DNA of 64,000 bases, taken from NCBI RefSeq assembly GCF_001613225.1, contig NZ_BDBY01000158.1, forward strand, positions 1-64,000, read 5' to 3'. Below are positions 9,118 through 18,037 of the stretch, one piece after another. The position numbers were made by a program, and so were the translations under genes. Numbering within the stretch: position 1 is the stretch's first letter; each line of letters opens with the position of its first letter. The stretch is from Nocardia pseudovaccinii NBRC 100343 (GTDB lineage Bacteria; Actinomycetota; Actinomycetes; Mycobacteriales; Mycobacteriaceae). The notes under the pieces were generated by a model that had not been told where the DNA came from, made no database searches, and saw only the letters and a list, made by a program, of their open reading frames with translations.

Positions 9118-11256
9118 TCATCGCGTGATCTGCCAATCGTCGGGCAGCCGCACCGTGGTGACCTGATCGCCCTCGGCCACGAGATCCACCGTCGCCGAAC
9201 CCAATCGCAGATCGCTCAGCGTGACCGTGCCCCATTGCGGCGGCAGTTGCGGTCTGACGGTGAGTGTGCGCGACGGCGCGGCCGGATCCAGTCCGAGGAA
9301 TGAGCGCACCAGCAATAGCGGTGCCGCGCTGGCCCACGCCTGCGGTGAACAGGAGGTGGGATACGGGACCGGAACCGCGAACTGATCGCGCGGAAATCCG
9401 CAGAACAGCTCGGGCAGCCGACCACCGAAAGATGCCGCCGCATCGAGTAATCCGCCCGCCAGCCGGGTGGCGAGCTCGACCGCGCCCGGCACCTGCCGGT
9501 AGCGCAGCAGGCCCGCGACGGCGATCGCGGTATCGTGCGGCCAGACCGATCCACAGTGATAGCTCATCGGGTTGTAGGCGCCCATCGACGAGGCGAGGGT
9601 GCGCAGCCCGAAGCCGGTGTCCATTTCGGGACCGGAGAGCCGCCTGACCATCTCGGCGGCGTGCTCGTCGCTGGCGATACCGGTCCAAAGACAGTGCGCC
9701 ACATTGCTTGTCAGCGCATCGACTTGCCGTTTGCGGCCGTCGAGCGCGACCGCGTACCACCCCTGCTGCGGCAGCCAGAACTGTTCGGCGAATTTGCCGC
9801 GCAGTTCGGCGGCCCGCTCACGCAGCCGGGTCGCCGCACGCTGATCGTCGAAGGCCTCGGCCAACTCCGCCCGGGACAGCAGTGCGGCATATGCATAGCC
9901 TTGCACCTCACACAGCGCGATCGGCGCCTCAGCGAGATGTCCTGCGGCATCGTTGATTCCGTCGAAACTGTCCTTCCAACCCTGATTGATCAGCCCGCGA
10001 TCGGTGGCACGGCGGTATTCGACGAAGCCGTCGCCGTCACGATCGCCGAAATCGGTGATCCACCGCACCGCGGCGTCGGCGGCGGGCAGCAGTTCCCTGA
10101 TTACCTCCGAATCCGCACCCCATCGATGACATTCCGCGAGCAACATGATGAACAGCGGTGTGGCATCGGCGGTTCCGTAATAGGTACTGCCGCCGAGCAC
10201 ATGCCCGCTCGCGGGGCCGCGCCGCATCTCGTGCATGATCCGCCCCGGCTCCTCCTCGGTGAGCGGATCGATGCGCTGCCCTTGCAATTCGGCCAACTGC
10301 TGCAGTGTGCCCAACGCGAGATCCACTTCCAAAGGCAGCGCCATCCACGCGGTGAGCAAACTGTCGCGGCCGAACAGGGTCATGAACCAGGGCGCACCCG
10401 CGGCCACGAACGGGCGACCCTCGCCGGATTCGTCGTGAATCTGCAACGCGCCCAAGTCGCTTTCCGAGCGGCGAAGCACCTGGGTGAGCACCGGATCCGC
10501 GGAAGTGATCTTCGTCGCGGTGTGTCGCCACGCCGCCATCTTGCGGCTCGGTGCGCTGAGCCCATGGTGCTCCCCCGGCGCCAACGGCGCCTGGACGCGC
10601 TGATTGCCGACGGTCGGCTGGGCAATGATCTCGGTCTGCCAGCGTTCGCCGGGCAGTACGACCACCCGCCAGAGCAGGGTGCCGGGCAGAACGGCGGGCT
10701 CGACGGTCGCCGAAACCGTGAGCCCGCGCATCCGATCGGTGCGGTCGTGCAACAGCAACTCGCCTTCGGCCACGGTGACCTCGGCGCGGCCGTGCGCCAC
10801 GCGGCCCTCCTTGACCGCGAACAGATCGACGAAATCCGCGTCGGCATGCAATTCCAGCGTGACCGCCGTGGCCTCCCGGCCCATATTTTCCAGGGTCAGG
10901 ATCTCGTGCATGCCATCGGCGATGAGGCGTTCGCGCACCAACAGCAGGGTGCTGTCGGCCTGTCCGGCCTGCGGTGGCCGGCGCAGCACGAATCTGGCGG
11001 CGAACGCCTCCGGGCTGAGCACCGACAGCGATTCGGCCGGTTGGCCGTCCACCAGCAGTTCCCAGCGGGAGATGACGCGGGCGTCGCGGAAGAACAACCC
11101 GTGCGGATGTCCCGGTTCGACATCGCCGAGCCGATTCGACAGGCAGAAGGTACCGCCCTCGACCAAGGTCACCGAATTGCCGCAACCGCCGAGACCGGTC
11201 GGCTCACCGGAATTCAGCGGTGCGGGATTCGACGCGGCGCCTGCGTCTGCGGTCAT
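9118..11256 (-). CDS. Amylo-alpha-1,6-glucosidase / glycogen-debranching-like protein
   Basis: 712 aa. The N-terminal half has the beta-rich domain of bacterial debranching-type proteins (TLVEGGTFCLSNRLGDVEP, HGLFFRDARVISRWEL, LENMGREATAVTLELHADAD). The C-terminal half is an (alpha/alpha)6-barrel-like region with GAPWFMTLFGRDSLLTAWMA, GGSTYYGTADATPLFIMLLA, INQGWKDSFDGI and NPMSYHCGSVWPHDTAIAV, conserved positions in GH-type six-hairpin glucosidases. The Glu or Asp in GWKDS and DGFVEYRR are catalytic candidates. Its start overlaps the end of the upstream glycosyltransferase gene (ATGA), so the two are co-translated. The likely job is trimming or remodelling an alpha-glucan or glycoconjugate; the substrate cannot be told from sequence. 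Confidence 0.8.
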   Translation of the reverse strand: MTADAGAASNPAPLNSGEPTGLGGCGNSVTLVEGGTFCLSNRLGDVEPGHPHGLFFRDARVISRWELLVDGQPAESLSVLSPEAFAARFVLRRPPQAGQADSTLLLVRERLIADGMHEILTLENMGREATAVTLELHADADFVDLFAVKEGRVAHGRAEVTVAEGELLLHDRTDRMRGLTVSATVEPAVLPGTLLWRVVVLPGERWQTEIIAQPTVGNQRVQAPLAPGEHHGLSAPSRKMAAWRHTATKITSADPVLTQVLRRSESDLGALQIHDESGEGRPFVAAGAPWFMTLFGRDSLLTAWMALPLEVDLALGTLQQLAELQGQRIDPLTEEEPGRIMHEMRRGPASGHVLGGSTYYGTADATPLFIMLLAECHRWGADSEVIRELLPAADAAVRWITDFGDRDGDGFVEYRRATDRGLINQGWKDSFDGINDAAGHLAEAPIALCEVQGYAYAALLSRAELAEAFDDQRAATRLRERAAELRGKFAEQFWLPQQGWYAVALDGRKRQVDALTSNVAHCLWTGIASDEHAAEMVRRLSGPEMDTGFGLRTLASSMGAYNPMSYHCGSVWPHDTAIAVAGLLRYRQVPGAVELATRLAGGLLDAAASFGGRLPELFCGFPRDQFAVPVPYPTSCSPQAWASAAPLLLVRSFLGLDPAAPSRTLTVRPQLPPQWGTVTLSDLRLGSATVDLVAEGDQVTTVRLPDDWQITR

Positions 11257-12449
11257 ACTCGTTCGCTGGCGGCGATGCGGACCGGCACCGTCTTATCGAG
11301 CAGCAGTGCCGCGCGCGCATGGCGCCGCGAACGCAGGAGCTGGTGATAGACCTGCTCATAGCCGCGCCCGAGCGTGCCCGAGCCGAAGTTCGCCTCGACG
11401 TGCGCACGACACGCGGCCGGATCCAGCTGGCTCGCCTCGTGGATCGCGGCGGGCAGTTCGGAGGGATCATCACAGATCCGACCGGTCACGCCATCGACGA
11501 TGACCTCGGCAACGGCGCCGCCGCGGAGTGCGACAACCGGTGTGCCACAGACCATCGCCTCGATCATCACCATGCCGAACGGTTCCTCCCAATCGATGGG
11601 GAACAGCAGGCAGCGCGCATTCGCGAGCAGTTTGCGCTTGGCCGACGCATCCGCGAGTCCGAAAAGGTGATCGCGCTCGGTGATCAGTGGGCGCACTTTT
11701 TGCTCGAAATACGCCCGCTCGGGGGCTTCGCTGCATTTGCCCGCGAGCACCAGCGGAATACCGGCCTCGTGCGCGGCTTCCAATGCGAGATGCGTGCCCT
11801 TGGTTGCGGTGAAGCGGCCGAGAAACAGTGCGTAGTCGCCTTTTTCGGTTTGATAGGGCCACTGGTCGACATGCAGTGCATTGTGTACGCGACCGACCCA
11901 ATTCAGATCGGGCGCCAATTCGCGCTGCCGATCACTGATGGCGACCAGCGATACTTCCTGGCCCAATTCGCGGTAGTAGTGATAGCAGTCGCCCTCGTCG
12001 ACCGGCCCGTGCACGGTCACCACTGTTGGTAAGCCCAGTCCCATATACGCCGGGGCATTCAGTGGTCCGGCAAACGTGTGGTCGTGCACCAGATCCACGC
12101 CGGAGGTCGCGGCGACCTGTTCGATCGCCCTACGCACCTTCAGAGCGTGCACGACCTCGGGGAACGGCTCTCCGAGCCGTTCGGGTAGTGCGCGATCCCA
12201 CACCGGAACGAATTTCGCGGTGGTGCCGGGTTCACCGGCGCCGAACAATGTCACGTCGTGCCCGCGCGCGACCAATGCGTCGACCAAATCGGCGACTACC
12301 GCCTCGACTCCGCCATAGGCCTTCGGCGGTACGTCGAAGTAAGGCGGAACAACCATCGCAATGCGGAATCGTTCGCCGACGTGATCGGTAGACAGCAAAT
12401 CCGAAGCGGCAATGTGCGCCGAATTCGGCGCGATCAGACCTGCGCTCAT
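11253..12449 (-). CDS. GT4-family glycosyltransferase
   Basis: 398 aa from the ATG at 12449, which has GGAAGG 6 nt upstream; an in-frame ATG at 12455 touches the box and is less likely. GT-B fold features: RIAMVVPPYFDVPPKAYGGV at the N-terminus, VDLVHDHTFAGP, LFLGRFTATKGTHLALEA in the second half, and the retaining-GT motif EEPFGMVMIEAM. Acceptor and donor are unknown. The coupled downstream debranching-type enzyme suggests a shared role in alpha-glucan or glycolipid metabolism (inference). Confidence 0.82.
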   Translation of the reverse strand: MSAGLIAPNSAHIAASDLLSTDHVGERFRIAMVVPPYFDVPPKAYGGVEAVVADLVDALVARGHDVTLFGAGEPGTTAKFVPVWDRALPERLGEPFPEVVHALKVRRAIEQVAATSGVDLVHDHTFAGPLNAPAYMGLGLPTVVTVHGPVDEGDCYHYYRELGQEVSLVAISDRQRELAPDLNWVGRVHNALHVDQWPYQTEKGDYALFLGRFTATKGTHLALEAAHEAGIPLVLAGKCSEAPERAYFEQKVRPLITERDHLFGLADASAKRKLLANARCLLFPIDWEEPFGMVMIEAMVCGTPVVALRGGAVAEVIVDGVTGRICDDPSELPAAIHEASQLDPAACRAHVEANFGSGTLGRGYEQVYHQLLRSRRHARAALLLDKTVPVRIAASERV

Positions 12450-12819
12450 GACCATCCTTCCAGGGACAACCTTGTGCACATCCACCCAGCACTTCGGTGC
12501 GCTGGGCGCCGAACGTGTTGGCCGCCGCGGCGGAGGTGAAGACTGGAGCCTGCACCGCCGTCCATGAAGGCTTGGTTGGCCTGGTCACGCCGATCGGCGT
12601 GAACAGGGGGGCCGCACACAGACGTACCTTATTTCTGGGTGTTCAAACCACGCAGTCCGTGTGAAATCTCAGCATTTGGGATGAAATAGCCCATTATCCG
12701 GTGTTGATATCGCGGAGAATTATCCGACAATTGACGGTTCCGAGTTGGCCGGGCGAGCAAAACGAATCCGGCGTTCGATTGCGCTACCGCCTCTTTATAC
12801 GCATACATATAATAGACGC
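12450..12819. other. Divergent intergenic region
   Basis: 370 bp between the glycosyltransferase gene (minus) and the CxCGH gene (plus), noticeably more AT-rich in its second half. It holds a direct repeat ATTATCCG at 12693-12700 and 12719-12726 (26 bp apart) and the plus-strand promoter described separately. I see no supported gene; short ORFs here lack ribosome sites and recognisable sequence. Confidence 0.5.
12808..12813 (+). promoter_or_regulatory. -10 box of a leaderless promoter
   Basis: TATAAT, a perfect -10 hexamer, ends 6 nt before the ATG at 12820. The expected transcription start is then the A of the ATG, giving a leaderless mRNA; there is no Shine-Dalgarno sequence upstream. The -35 position (TACCGC) is poor. 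Confidence 0.6.
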
Positions 12820-13101
12820 ATGTTCGATCCCATCACTCTTGCCGCCGGGGCCGGAATCGCCGGTGTCGGCTGGGCCGTCGGGCGGTTCGGCAGGCGCTCG
12901 CCCGCTGGATCCACAGTGGCCCGGTGCGGCTGTGGTCACGACCTGGCGCTGCACGATCCGGAGGCGGGCACCTGCCATGCCGAGCTGGTCCGCAAGACGT
13001 ACGGCGGGCCCGTATGGGTGCAGTGCGGTTGCCGACGCTACACCGGTCCGGTCCCGGTCGAGGACTACTTCAGCAGACCGATCCTGCCCTCGGACGACTG
13101 A
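12820..13101 (+). CDS. Small protein with one N-terminal helix and a CxCGH-type Cys/His cluster
   Basis: 93 aa beginning MFDPITLAAGAGIAGVGWAV, a likely membrane helix. A cluster of possible zinc ligands follows: Cys36, Cys38, His40, His45, Cys52, Cys69 and Cys71, in the pattern ARCGCGHDLALHD ... CGCRRYTGP. I know this CxCGHxxxxHD...CxC arrangement from short uncharacterised actinobacterial proteins. The start is set by a consensus -10 directly upstream (leaderless). An upstream start at 12745 would place the promoter inside the gene. It converges with the AhpD-like gene with 1 nt between them. Function unknown. Confidence 0.6.
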   Translation: MFDPITLAAGAGIAGVGWAVGRFGRRSPAGSTVARCGCGHDLALHDPEAGTCHAELVRKTYGGPVWVQCGCRRYTGPVPVEDYFSRPILPSDD

Positions 13102-13102
13102 G

Positions 13103-13552
13103 TCACGACTCGGCCGCCGACGCAGGCTGCATGCGCAGCGGCACCCCGATCCGGTTCCACAGGTTGATCATCGCGGTGACCGCGACCAGACCGGCCCGCG
13201 CGCCCGCCTCGAAGTTCTTTTCCACTTCGGCCCAGATCTCGTCGCTGACACCGTGTTCACCGAGTCGGGTGACCGCTTCCGCGTAGGCGAGGGCGGCTCG
13301 TTCGGCCTCGGTGAACTTCACCGACTCGCGCCAGGCATTGAGGTAGTAGATCCGCTGTTCGGTCTCGCCCGCCATCCGCGCGTCGGTGGTGTGCATATCG
13401 ATGCAGAACAGGCAGCCGTTCATCTGGGAAACGCGGATCTTCACCAGCTCGCGCACCGTCGAATCCAGTGGTCCGCGGCGGATCGCCTGCTCTGCGGCGT
13501 ACCAGGCCTGGTAGATCTCGGGCGCCACCTCGGCGAGTTGCATGCGTGACAT
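13103..13552 (-). CDS. AhpD-like carboxymuconolactone decarboxylase family protein
   Basis: 149 aa, all-helical AhpD-like fold. The redox-type motif GCLFCIDMH is present (Cys47, Cys50, His54), followed by TDARMAGETEQRIYYLNAWR. Related proteins act as alkylhydroperoxidase-like peroxidases, but many family members are uncharacterised. The start MSRMQLAEVAPEIYQAWYAA is the usual family N-terminus; GAGAGGATG precedes the ATG closely. The next minus-strand gene upstream encodes a solute-binding-type protein 65 nt away; a functional link is not evident. Confidence 0.8.
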   Translation of the reverse strand: MSRMQLAEVAPEIYQAWYAAEQAIRRGPLDSTVRELVKIRVSQMNGCLFCIDMHTTDARMAGETEQRIYYLNAWRESVKFTEAERAALAYAEAVTRLGEHGVSDEIWAEVEKNFEAGARAGLVAVTAMINLWNRIGVPLRMQPASAAES

Positions 13553-13617
13553 GGGTCATCCTCTCTCGAAATCGCTTACCCGAGTAGGACGAGACAGCCG
13601 CCGAATCTGTGACAACG

Positions 13618-15162
13618 TCACGAAGACGGCAGGCAGCGGGCCCGATCGGGCAGCTCACCGCACGGCTCGTTGCCATGTTCGCGCAGCACATCCTTACCGG
13701 TCAGATCGGTCAAGAAATGCAGGAAGCTCGCGCCGAGCGAATCGCCGGGGAGTTCACCGTAGCTGTAGGCGTATTCGACGCCCCAGAACGGATAGCTGCG
13801 GTTGACGGCGGCGTCCCGACCCGGTGTTACGCCATTGATGGTGAGGGTAGTGGCTCCCGCCTTGACCGCCTCAGAGAACTCGCTGTAGCCGATCGCGCCC
13901 GGAATGTCGCCGACAGCCTTCTGCATATCCTTGGTGACCTGCACATCGCAATATCTGGCCGTCGCGGGCGCGCCATCCTTGATCGCGACACAGCTGACAT
14001 GCGGCCGATCTGGCTGCGCACCGCCGAGGACCCTGCGCTCCAACGTATTTCGAGTGCCCGACCCCGGTATCCGATTGACCAGCACGACCGGTAGGTCGGC
14101 ACCGCCGACATCGCGCCAGTTGGTGATGCGGCCCTGATACAGATCCTGGATCTGTGCGACAGAAAGGTTGGTGACGCCGACATCCTTGTGCACGATCATG
14201 GTGAACAGCGACAACGCCAGCGGACGGTCCAGCAACGGTTGGTAGCCATCACCTTTCGGGCCGTCGCTGATCGTGAGCAGATCGGGATGGTCCTTGCCCT
14301 CCTCGGCGAGCCGGTCGAGGCCGCGTTCGGTGCCCTCGAAGCCGAAGGTGAATTCCGCTCCGGTGCACCGCTTCCCGTACTGCGCGGCCGCATCGCGTAT
14401 GACCGGTTCGAAGGCCGACGAGCCGACCACCGTGAGTTTGCCCGCGGCACAATCCAATGGCGTCGGGTCGGGCGACAGCACGGAGACCAGCAGCTGGACG
14501 ACGATCACCACGACCAGAAAGGCCGTGAGCGCCACCATCACTCGCGAAATGCCGGTGCGGCTCTGGGTTTCGATGATCCGCCCACCCTTGATGCCGCCGC
14601 TCAGTACCGGATCCGCATACTCCCCCGTACCCTCCGAACGTTGCAGAATGGCCAGGATCTTGTAGTGATCACCGCGATTGAGTGGAACCCTCGGCAGATC
14701 GATGGCACCGATATGTCCTTCGGTATCCTCACGAACCGCGATACCCGAATCACGCCCCAGCGAATCGGCCAGACCCTCGTCACTCAGCTCGGTCACCGCC
14801 ATGCCGATGACCCTGCGCTGCGAAAAGTTCAGATGCAGGCCGACCCGCCCCGCCTCGGGCGCCCGGTAGTCGTGCGTATCGATCGGTGTCGCACCGCTGT
14901 TTTCGATACGGACCAGCACCACCGATAGATCCTTCAGCGGCGGACTCACACCTTCGTGCTCGGGGCGCAGCTGCGGCAGTACACCAGGAAAGACCGATTC
15001 GATCTCACCGGTGACCGGCGTATCCATCTGCACCCGATAGCCGATTTCCTTGCGTCCGACGAAGACGAACTCCCAGAGGAACGCGACGATCGGCACCGCG
15101 ATACCGATGAGTCCGAGCACGATTTCGATCGGAAAGCCACCCACCGGTGCCGCCACCCCCAA
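13618..15162 (-). CDS. Membrane-anchored PstS-like substrate-binding domain protein
   Basis: 514 aa in three parts. First, an N-terminal membrane helix (PIEIVLGLIGIAVPIVAFLW) followed by a beta-rich region with HDYRAPEAGRVGLHL. Second, another helix (VMVALTAFLVVVIVVQLLVS, around 213-232). Third, a C-terminal periplasmic-binding-protein domain of the phosphate-binding type: LTVVGSSAFEPVI, ITNWRDVGGADLPVVLVNR, PGSGTRNTLERRVLGG, IPGAIGYSEFSEAVKAG. The Gly-Ser-Ser and SGTRNT loops match phosphate/oxyanion ligand sites in PstS. No ABC permease or ATPase genes are nearby, and the protein is tethered by two helices instead of being a free lipoprotein, so a sensory or scavenging role is possible. Start assigned as TTG (15162); an in-frame GTG two codons in is an alternative. 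Confidence 0.72.
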   Translation of the reverse strand: MGVAAPVGGFPIEIVLGLIGIAVPIVAFLWEFVFVGRKEIGYRVQMDTPVTGEIESVFPGVLPQLRPEHEGVSPPLKDLSVVLVRIENSGATPIDTHDYRAPEAGRVGLHLNFSQRRVIGMAVTELSDEGLADSLGRDSGIAVREDTEGHIGAIDLPRVPLNRGDHYKILAILQRSEGTGEYADPVLSGGIKGGRIIETQSRTGISRVMVALTAFLVVVIVVQLLVSVLSPDPTPLDCAAGKLTVVGSSAFEPVIRDAAAQYGKRCTGAEFTFGFEGTERGLDRLAEEGKDHPDLLTISDGPKGDGYQPLLDRPLALSLFTMIVHKDVGVTNLSVAQIQDLYQGRITNWRDVGGADLPVVLVNRIPGSGTRNTLERRVLGGAQPDRPHVSCVAIKDGAPATARYCDVQVTKDMQKAVGDIPGAIGYSEFSEAVKAGATTLTINGVTPGRDAAVNRSYPFWGVEYAYSYGELPGDSLGASFLHFLTDLTGKDVLREHGNEPCGELPDRARCLPSS

Positions 15163-15307
15163 GAGATCTTTGTGTCAACCATTCTCGAACGTCATCGGGC
15201 ATCCTCCCAGATCCCGCACGAGTGTTCGGCAACAGTTAACCCGGCGGTCAGCAGCTGCCGCCGAAGTCACCTCCGACCGGGTCGGCCCGCTCGCGCCGAG
15301 GCGACGA

Positions 15308-16381
15308 TCAAACCACGTCCCCAGCTGCCGATTTCGTCCAAGCGAGCAGCTTCTCGGCTGGCCATGAGTTGATAACCCGTTCCGCCGCAACATCGTTCGC
15401 GACAGCGCGCTCACAGCCGTAACCCAGCCAATCCAACTGACCGGGGGCGTGCGCATCGGTGTCGATCGAGAAATAGCACCCCATCTCGACCGCCATCCGC
15501 AGCAGTCGCGACGGCGGATCGAGCCGTTCAGGACGACTGTTGATCTCTACTGCTGTCCCGTAACTCCGGCACGCCTCGAAGACAAGTTCGGCATCGAAAC
15601 TCGACTCGGGCCGCAGACCCCGCTGCCCCGCGATCAGTCTGCCGGTGCAGTGGCCGAGTACATCCACATTCGGATTCGCGACCGCGTACACCATGCGCTT
15701 GGTCATCGTCTCGCTGTCAGCACGCAGATGCGAATGTACGCTGGCCACAACGATATCGAGTTCGGCGAGCAGATCGCTCTGCTGATCCAGGGTCCCGTCA
15801 TCGAGGATGTCCACCTCGATCCCGGTGAGAATCCGGAACGGCGCGACTCGTTCGTTCAGCTCCGCGACCACATCCAGCTGCCGTCGCAACCGGTCCGCCG
15901 AAAGCCCGTTGGCGACGGTCAACCGTGGCGAATGATCGGTCAGCGCACAATATTCGTGGCCGAGCGCGGCCGCGATGCCCATCATCTCCGCGATCGGACT
16001 ACCGCCGTCGGACCAGTCGGAGTGGGTGTGCAGATCGCCGCGCAACTGGGCCCGCATGGGTTTGCCCGGTGACCCGATGGGCTGCGCGGCCTTGCGGAGT
16101 TCGCTCAAATAGTTCGGCACCGCACCGGAATACGCCTGTTCGATGACGGCGGCGGTCTTCGGCCCGATCCCCGCGAGTTCTTGCCAGCTGTGCGCGGCGC
16201 GATGGGCTGCCTGCTCGTCCTCGGACAGTTGGTCAACGATATCGGCGGCACGTCGGTACGCCTTCACCCGATGTGTCTGCGCCCGTGCGCGTTCCAACCA
16301 GAAGCCGATCTCGCGCAGCGCCTCCACCGGGCCCGGAGAGTTCCCCGGATCCGGAGCGACGATCGAATCGTCTTCCGCCAC
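15308..16381 (-). CDS. PHP-domain protein (PolX C-terminal-like phosphoesterase)
   Basis: 357 aa. N-terminal helix-hairpin-helix region (WQELAGIGPKTAAVIEQAYS), then a PHP domain with the full set of metal-binding motifs: LRGDLHTHSDWSDGG, CALTDHSPR, TGIEVDILDDG, VVASVHSHLR, VLGHCTGRL, AVEINSRPERL and SIDTDAHAPGQL. This matches the C-terminal half of PolX-type proteins without a complete polymerase domain, so a phosphatase or nuclease acting on DNA ends is likely. GTG at 16381 is chosen: a longer frame exists, but it would overlap the reductase gene completely and its sequence is not protein-like. Confidence 0.75.
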   Translation of the reverse strand: MAEDDSIVAPDPGNSPGPVEALREIGFWLERARAQTHRVKAYRRAADIVDQLSEDEQAAHRAAHSWQELAGIGPKTAAVIEQAYSGAVPNYLSELRKAAQPIGSPGKPMRAQLRGDLHTHSDWSDGGSPIAEMMGIAAALGHEYCALTDHSPRLTVANGLSADRLRRQLDVVAELNERVAPFRILTGIEVDILDDGTLDQQSDLLAELDIVVASVHSHLRADSETMTKRMVYAVANPNVDVLGHCTGRLIAGQRGLRPESSFDAELVFEACRSYGTAVEINSRPERLDPPSRLLRMAVEMGCYFSIDTDAHAPGQLDWLGYGCERAVANDVAAERVINSWPAEKLLAWTKSAAGDVV

Positions 16382-16386
16382 GGCGG

Positions 16387-16968
16387 TTATCTGATCCGGC
16401 TGTACTTCACGAAGGCGACGCCGTCCTCGAACACCCGGCTGGTGATCACCCGGAAGCGGGCCGCCTCGGGCAGGCGCGCGCCGGAACCGAACAGCGAGCG
16501 GCCGCGGCCGAGTACGACCGGGTACAGCTTCAGGAAGATCTGATCGATCTCCGGCAGCAACTCCTGCGCCAACTCCCCGCCGCCGCATAGCCAGATCCCG
16601 AGCCCGTTGTCCCGCTTCAACTCTCGCACGGTGGCGAGCGGATCGGCCGAGATCAGCTCCACCGAAGGATCCGGACTCTCCGGCAGCGTCGTCGATACGA
16701 CGAACTGACGCAGATGCGAATACGGGCTGGAGGTTCCGGTCCGCACGCCGAAGTCGTGGGTCTTGCGACCCATCAGCACGGTGTCGAAGTATCGGTTGCG
16801 CTTATCGATGCCGAGGGCCTCCCGCACCTTCGTCGGCAGGGTCTCGGGATACTGCGCGGTGATCGCCGGGCCGTGATCGCCGCCGACCGGGAAGAAGTCG
16901 ACCGACCCCTCCTCGGTGGCGATGAACCCGTCGATAGTCGAAGCGACGTAGTAGGTGAGCTTGCGCAT
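16387..16968 (-). CDS. Dihydrofolate reductase-like (RibD C-terminal domain) reductase
   Basis: 193 aa. Start MRKLTYYVASTIDGFIA is the hallmark of the RibD_C/DHFR-like family; DTVLMGRKTHDFG and the nucleotide-binding GIWLCGGGELAQELL follow, then VVLGRGRSLF. These proteins use NAD(P)H, but their physiological substrate is generally unknown. A strong GGAGGAAGG ribosome site precedes the ATG at 16968. The PHP-domain gene follows after 5 nt on the same strand, so the two may be co-transcribed. Confidence 0.82.
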   Translation of the reverse strand: MRKLTYYVASTIDGFIATEEGSVDFFPVGGDHGPAITAQYPETLPTKVREALGIDKRNRYFDTVLMGRKTHDFGVRTGTSSPYSHLRQFVVSTTLPESPDPSVELISADPLATVRELKRDNGLGIWLCGGGELAQELLPEIDQIFLKLYPVVLGRGRSLFGSGARLPEAARFRVITSRVFEDGVAFVKYSRIR

Positions 16969-17030
16969 AAGTCCTTCCTCCACGGCCAGTCGGCTCCCGA
17001 GCCGCCTAAAAGAACGGTAGCTCGCCAACC

Positions 17031-17891
17031 CTAACGGCGACGGGCCTTCGGTTGGCAGCGCGGGCAGGAATAGGAAGAACGATTCATGAACTTCTCCCGC
17101 ACGATGGGCGCACCGCAGCGACGACACGGTTCGTCCTCGCGGCCGTAGACCGCGAGCGAGCGTTCGAAGTAGCCGGATTGGCCGTTGACGTTGACATACA
17201 ACGCGTCGAACGAAGTGCCACCGGCCGCGAGCGCCTCCTCCATCACTGTGCCGACATCGGTGAGCAGGGTGCGCACGGCGGGTCTGGTCAGCCCGGACGC
17301 GAGCCGGTTGCCATGGATCTTCGCCCGCCATAGAGATTCGTCGGCATAGATATTGCCGACGCCGGAGATCACGGTCTGATCCAGCAGCACCCGCTTGATC
17401 TCGGTCTGTTTGGCGCGCACCGCGGCCACCACGACCTCAGGGTCGTAGCGCGGGTCCAGCGGATCCCGCGCGATATGGGCCACAGGTTGGGGTACCGGAG
17501 TCCCGTCGACCTCTACCAACGGTGCGAGCGCCCAGCCGCCGAAGGTGCGCTGATCGACGAAGCGCAATTGCGCACCGTCGTCGAGGGTCGCGAGGATATG
17601 CGCGTGCTTCTCCACCGGGGCGTCGGCGGGCTGCACCAACATCTGCCCGCTCATACCGAGATGGACGACAAGCGAGGTGTCCGGATCGTCGAAGGTGAGC
17701 CACAGATATTTGCCGCGCCGCTCGGCGGCGGCAACCCGCAGCCCCTTCATCCGAGCCGTCAGATCATCCGCACCTTCGAGATGGCGGCGCACCGATCTGG
17801 GATGGCTCACCGTGACGGATTCGACCACCCGCCCGACGACATGAGCGGCGAGTCCGCGCCGGACGACCTCGACCTCGGGAAGCTCAGGCAT
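17031..17891 (-). CDS. mutM: Formamidopyrimidine-DNA glycosylase
   Basis: Removes 8-oxoguanine and related lesions and nicks the abasic site. 286 aa. The start [14 protein letters not shown] gives the catalytic Pro2/Glu3 after Met removal, which fixes the start at 17891; AGGAG lies 5 nt upstream. [24 protein letters not shown] and the C-terminal zinc finger ([19 protein letters not shown] then CPRCQ) are intact. In M. tuberculosis the order mutM-rnc-rpmF region is conserved; here rnc lies 146 nt upstream on the same strand. Confidence 0.95.
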   Translation of the reverse strand: MPELPEVEVVRRGLAAHVVGRVVESVTVSHPRSVRRHLEGADDLTARMKGLRVAAAERRGKYLWLTFDDPDTSLVVHLGMSGQMLVQPADAPVEKHAHILATLDDGAQLRFVDQRTFGGWALAPLVEVDGTPVPQPVAHIARDPLDPRYDPEVVVAAVRAKQTEIKRVLLDQTVISGVGNIYADESLWRAKIHGNRLASGLTRPAVRTLLTDVGTVMEEALAAGGTSFDALYVNVNGQSGYFERSLAVYGREDEPCRRCGAPIVREKFMNRSSYSCPRCQPKARRR

Positions 17892-18037
17892 CAACACTCC
17901 TATCGACCACGCGCGAGTCTTACGAGCGCCGTTCGCGGCCGAGTGGCCGAAGCGCATGCGACGCAGTCGCGAGTCTCGGCAGCTCGGACGCGAGACACCA
18001 GGGGGCCGCGAACACGCGGTGCCGCAGGCGCCGCAAA

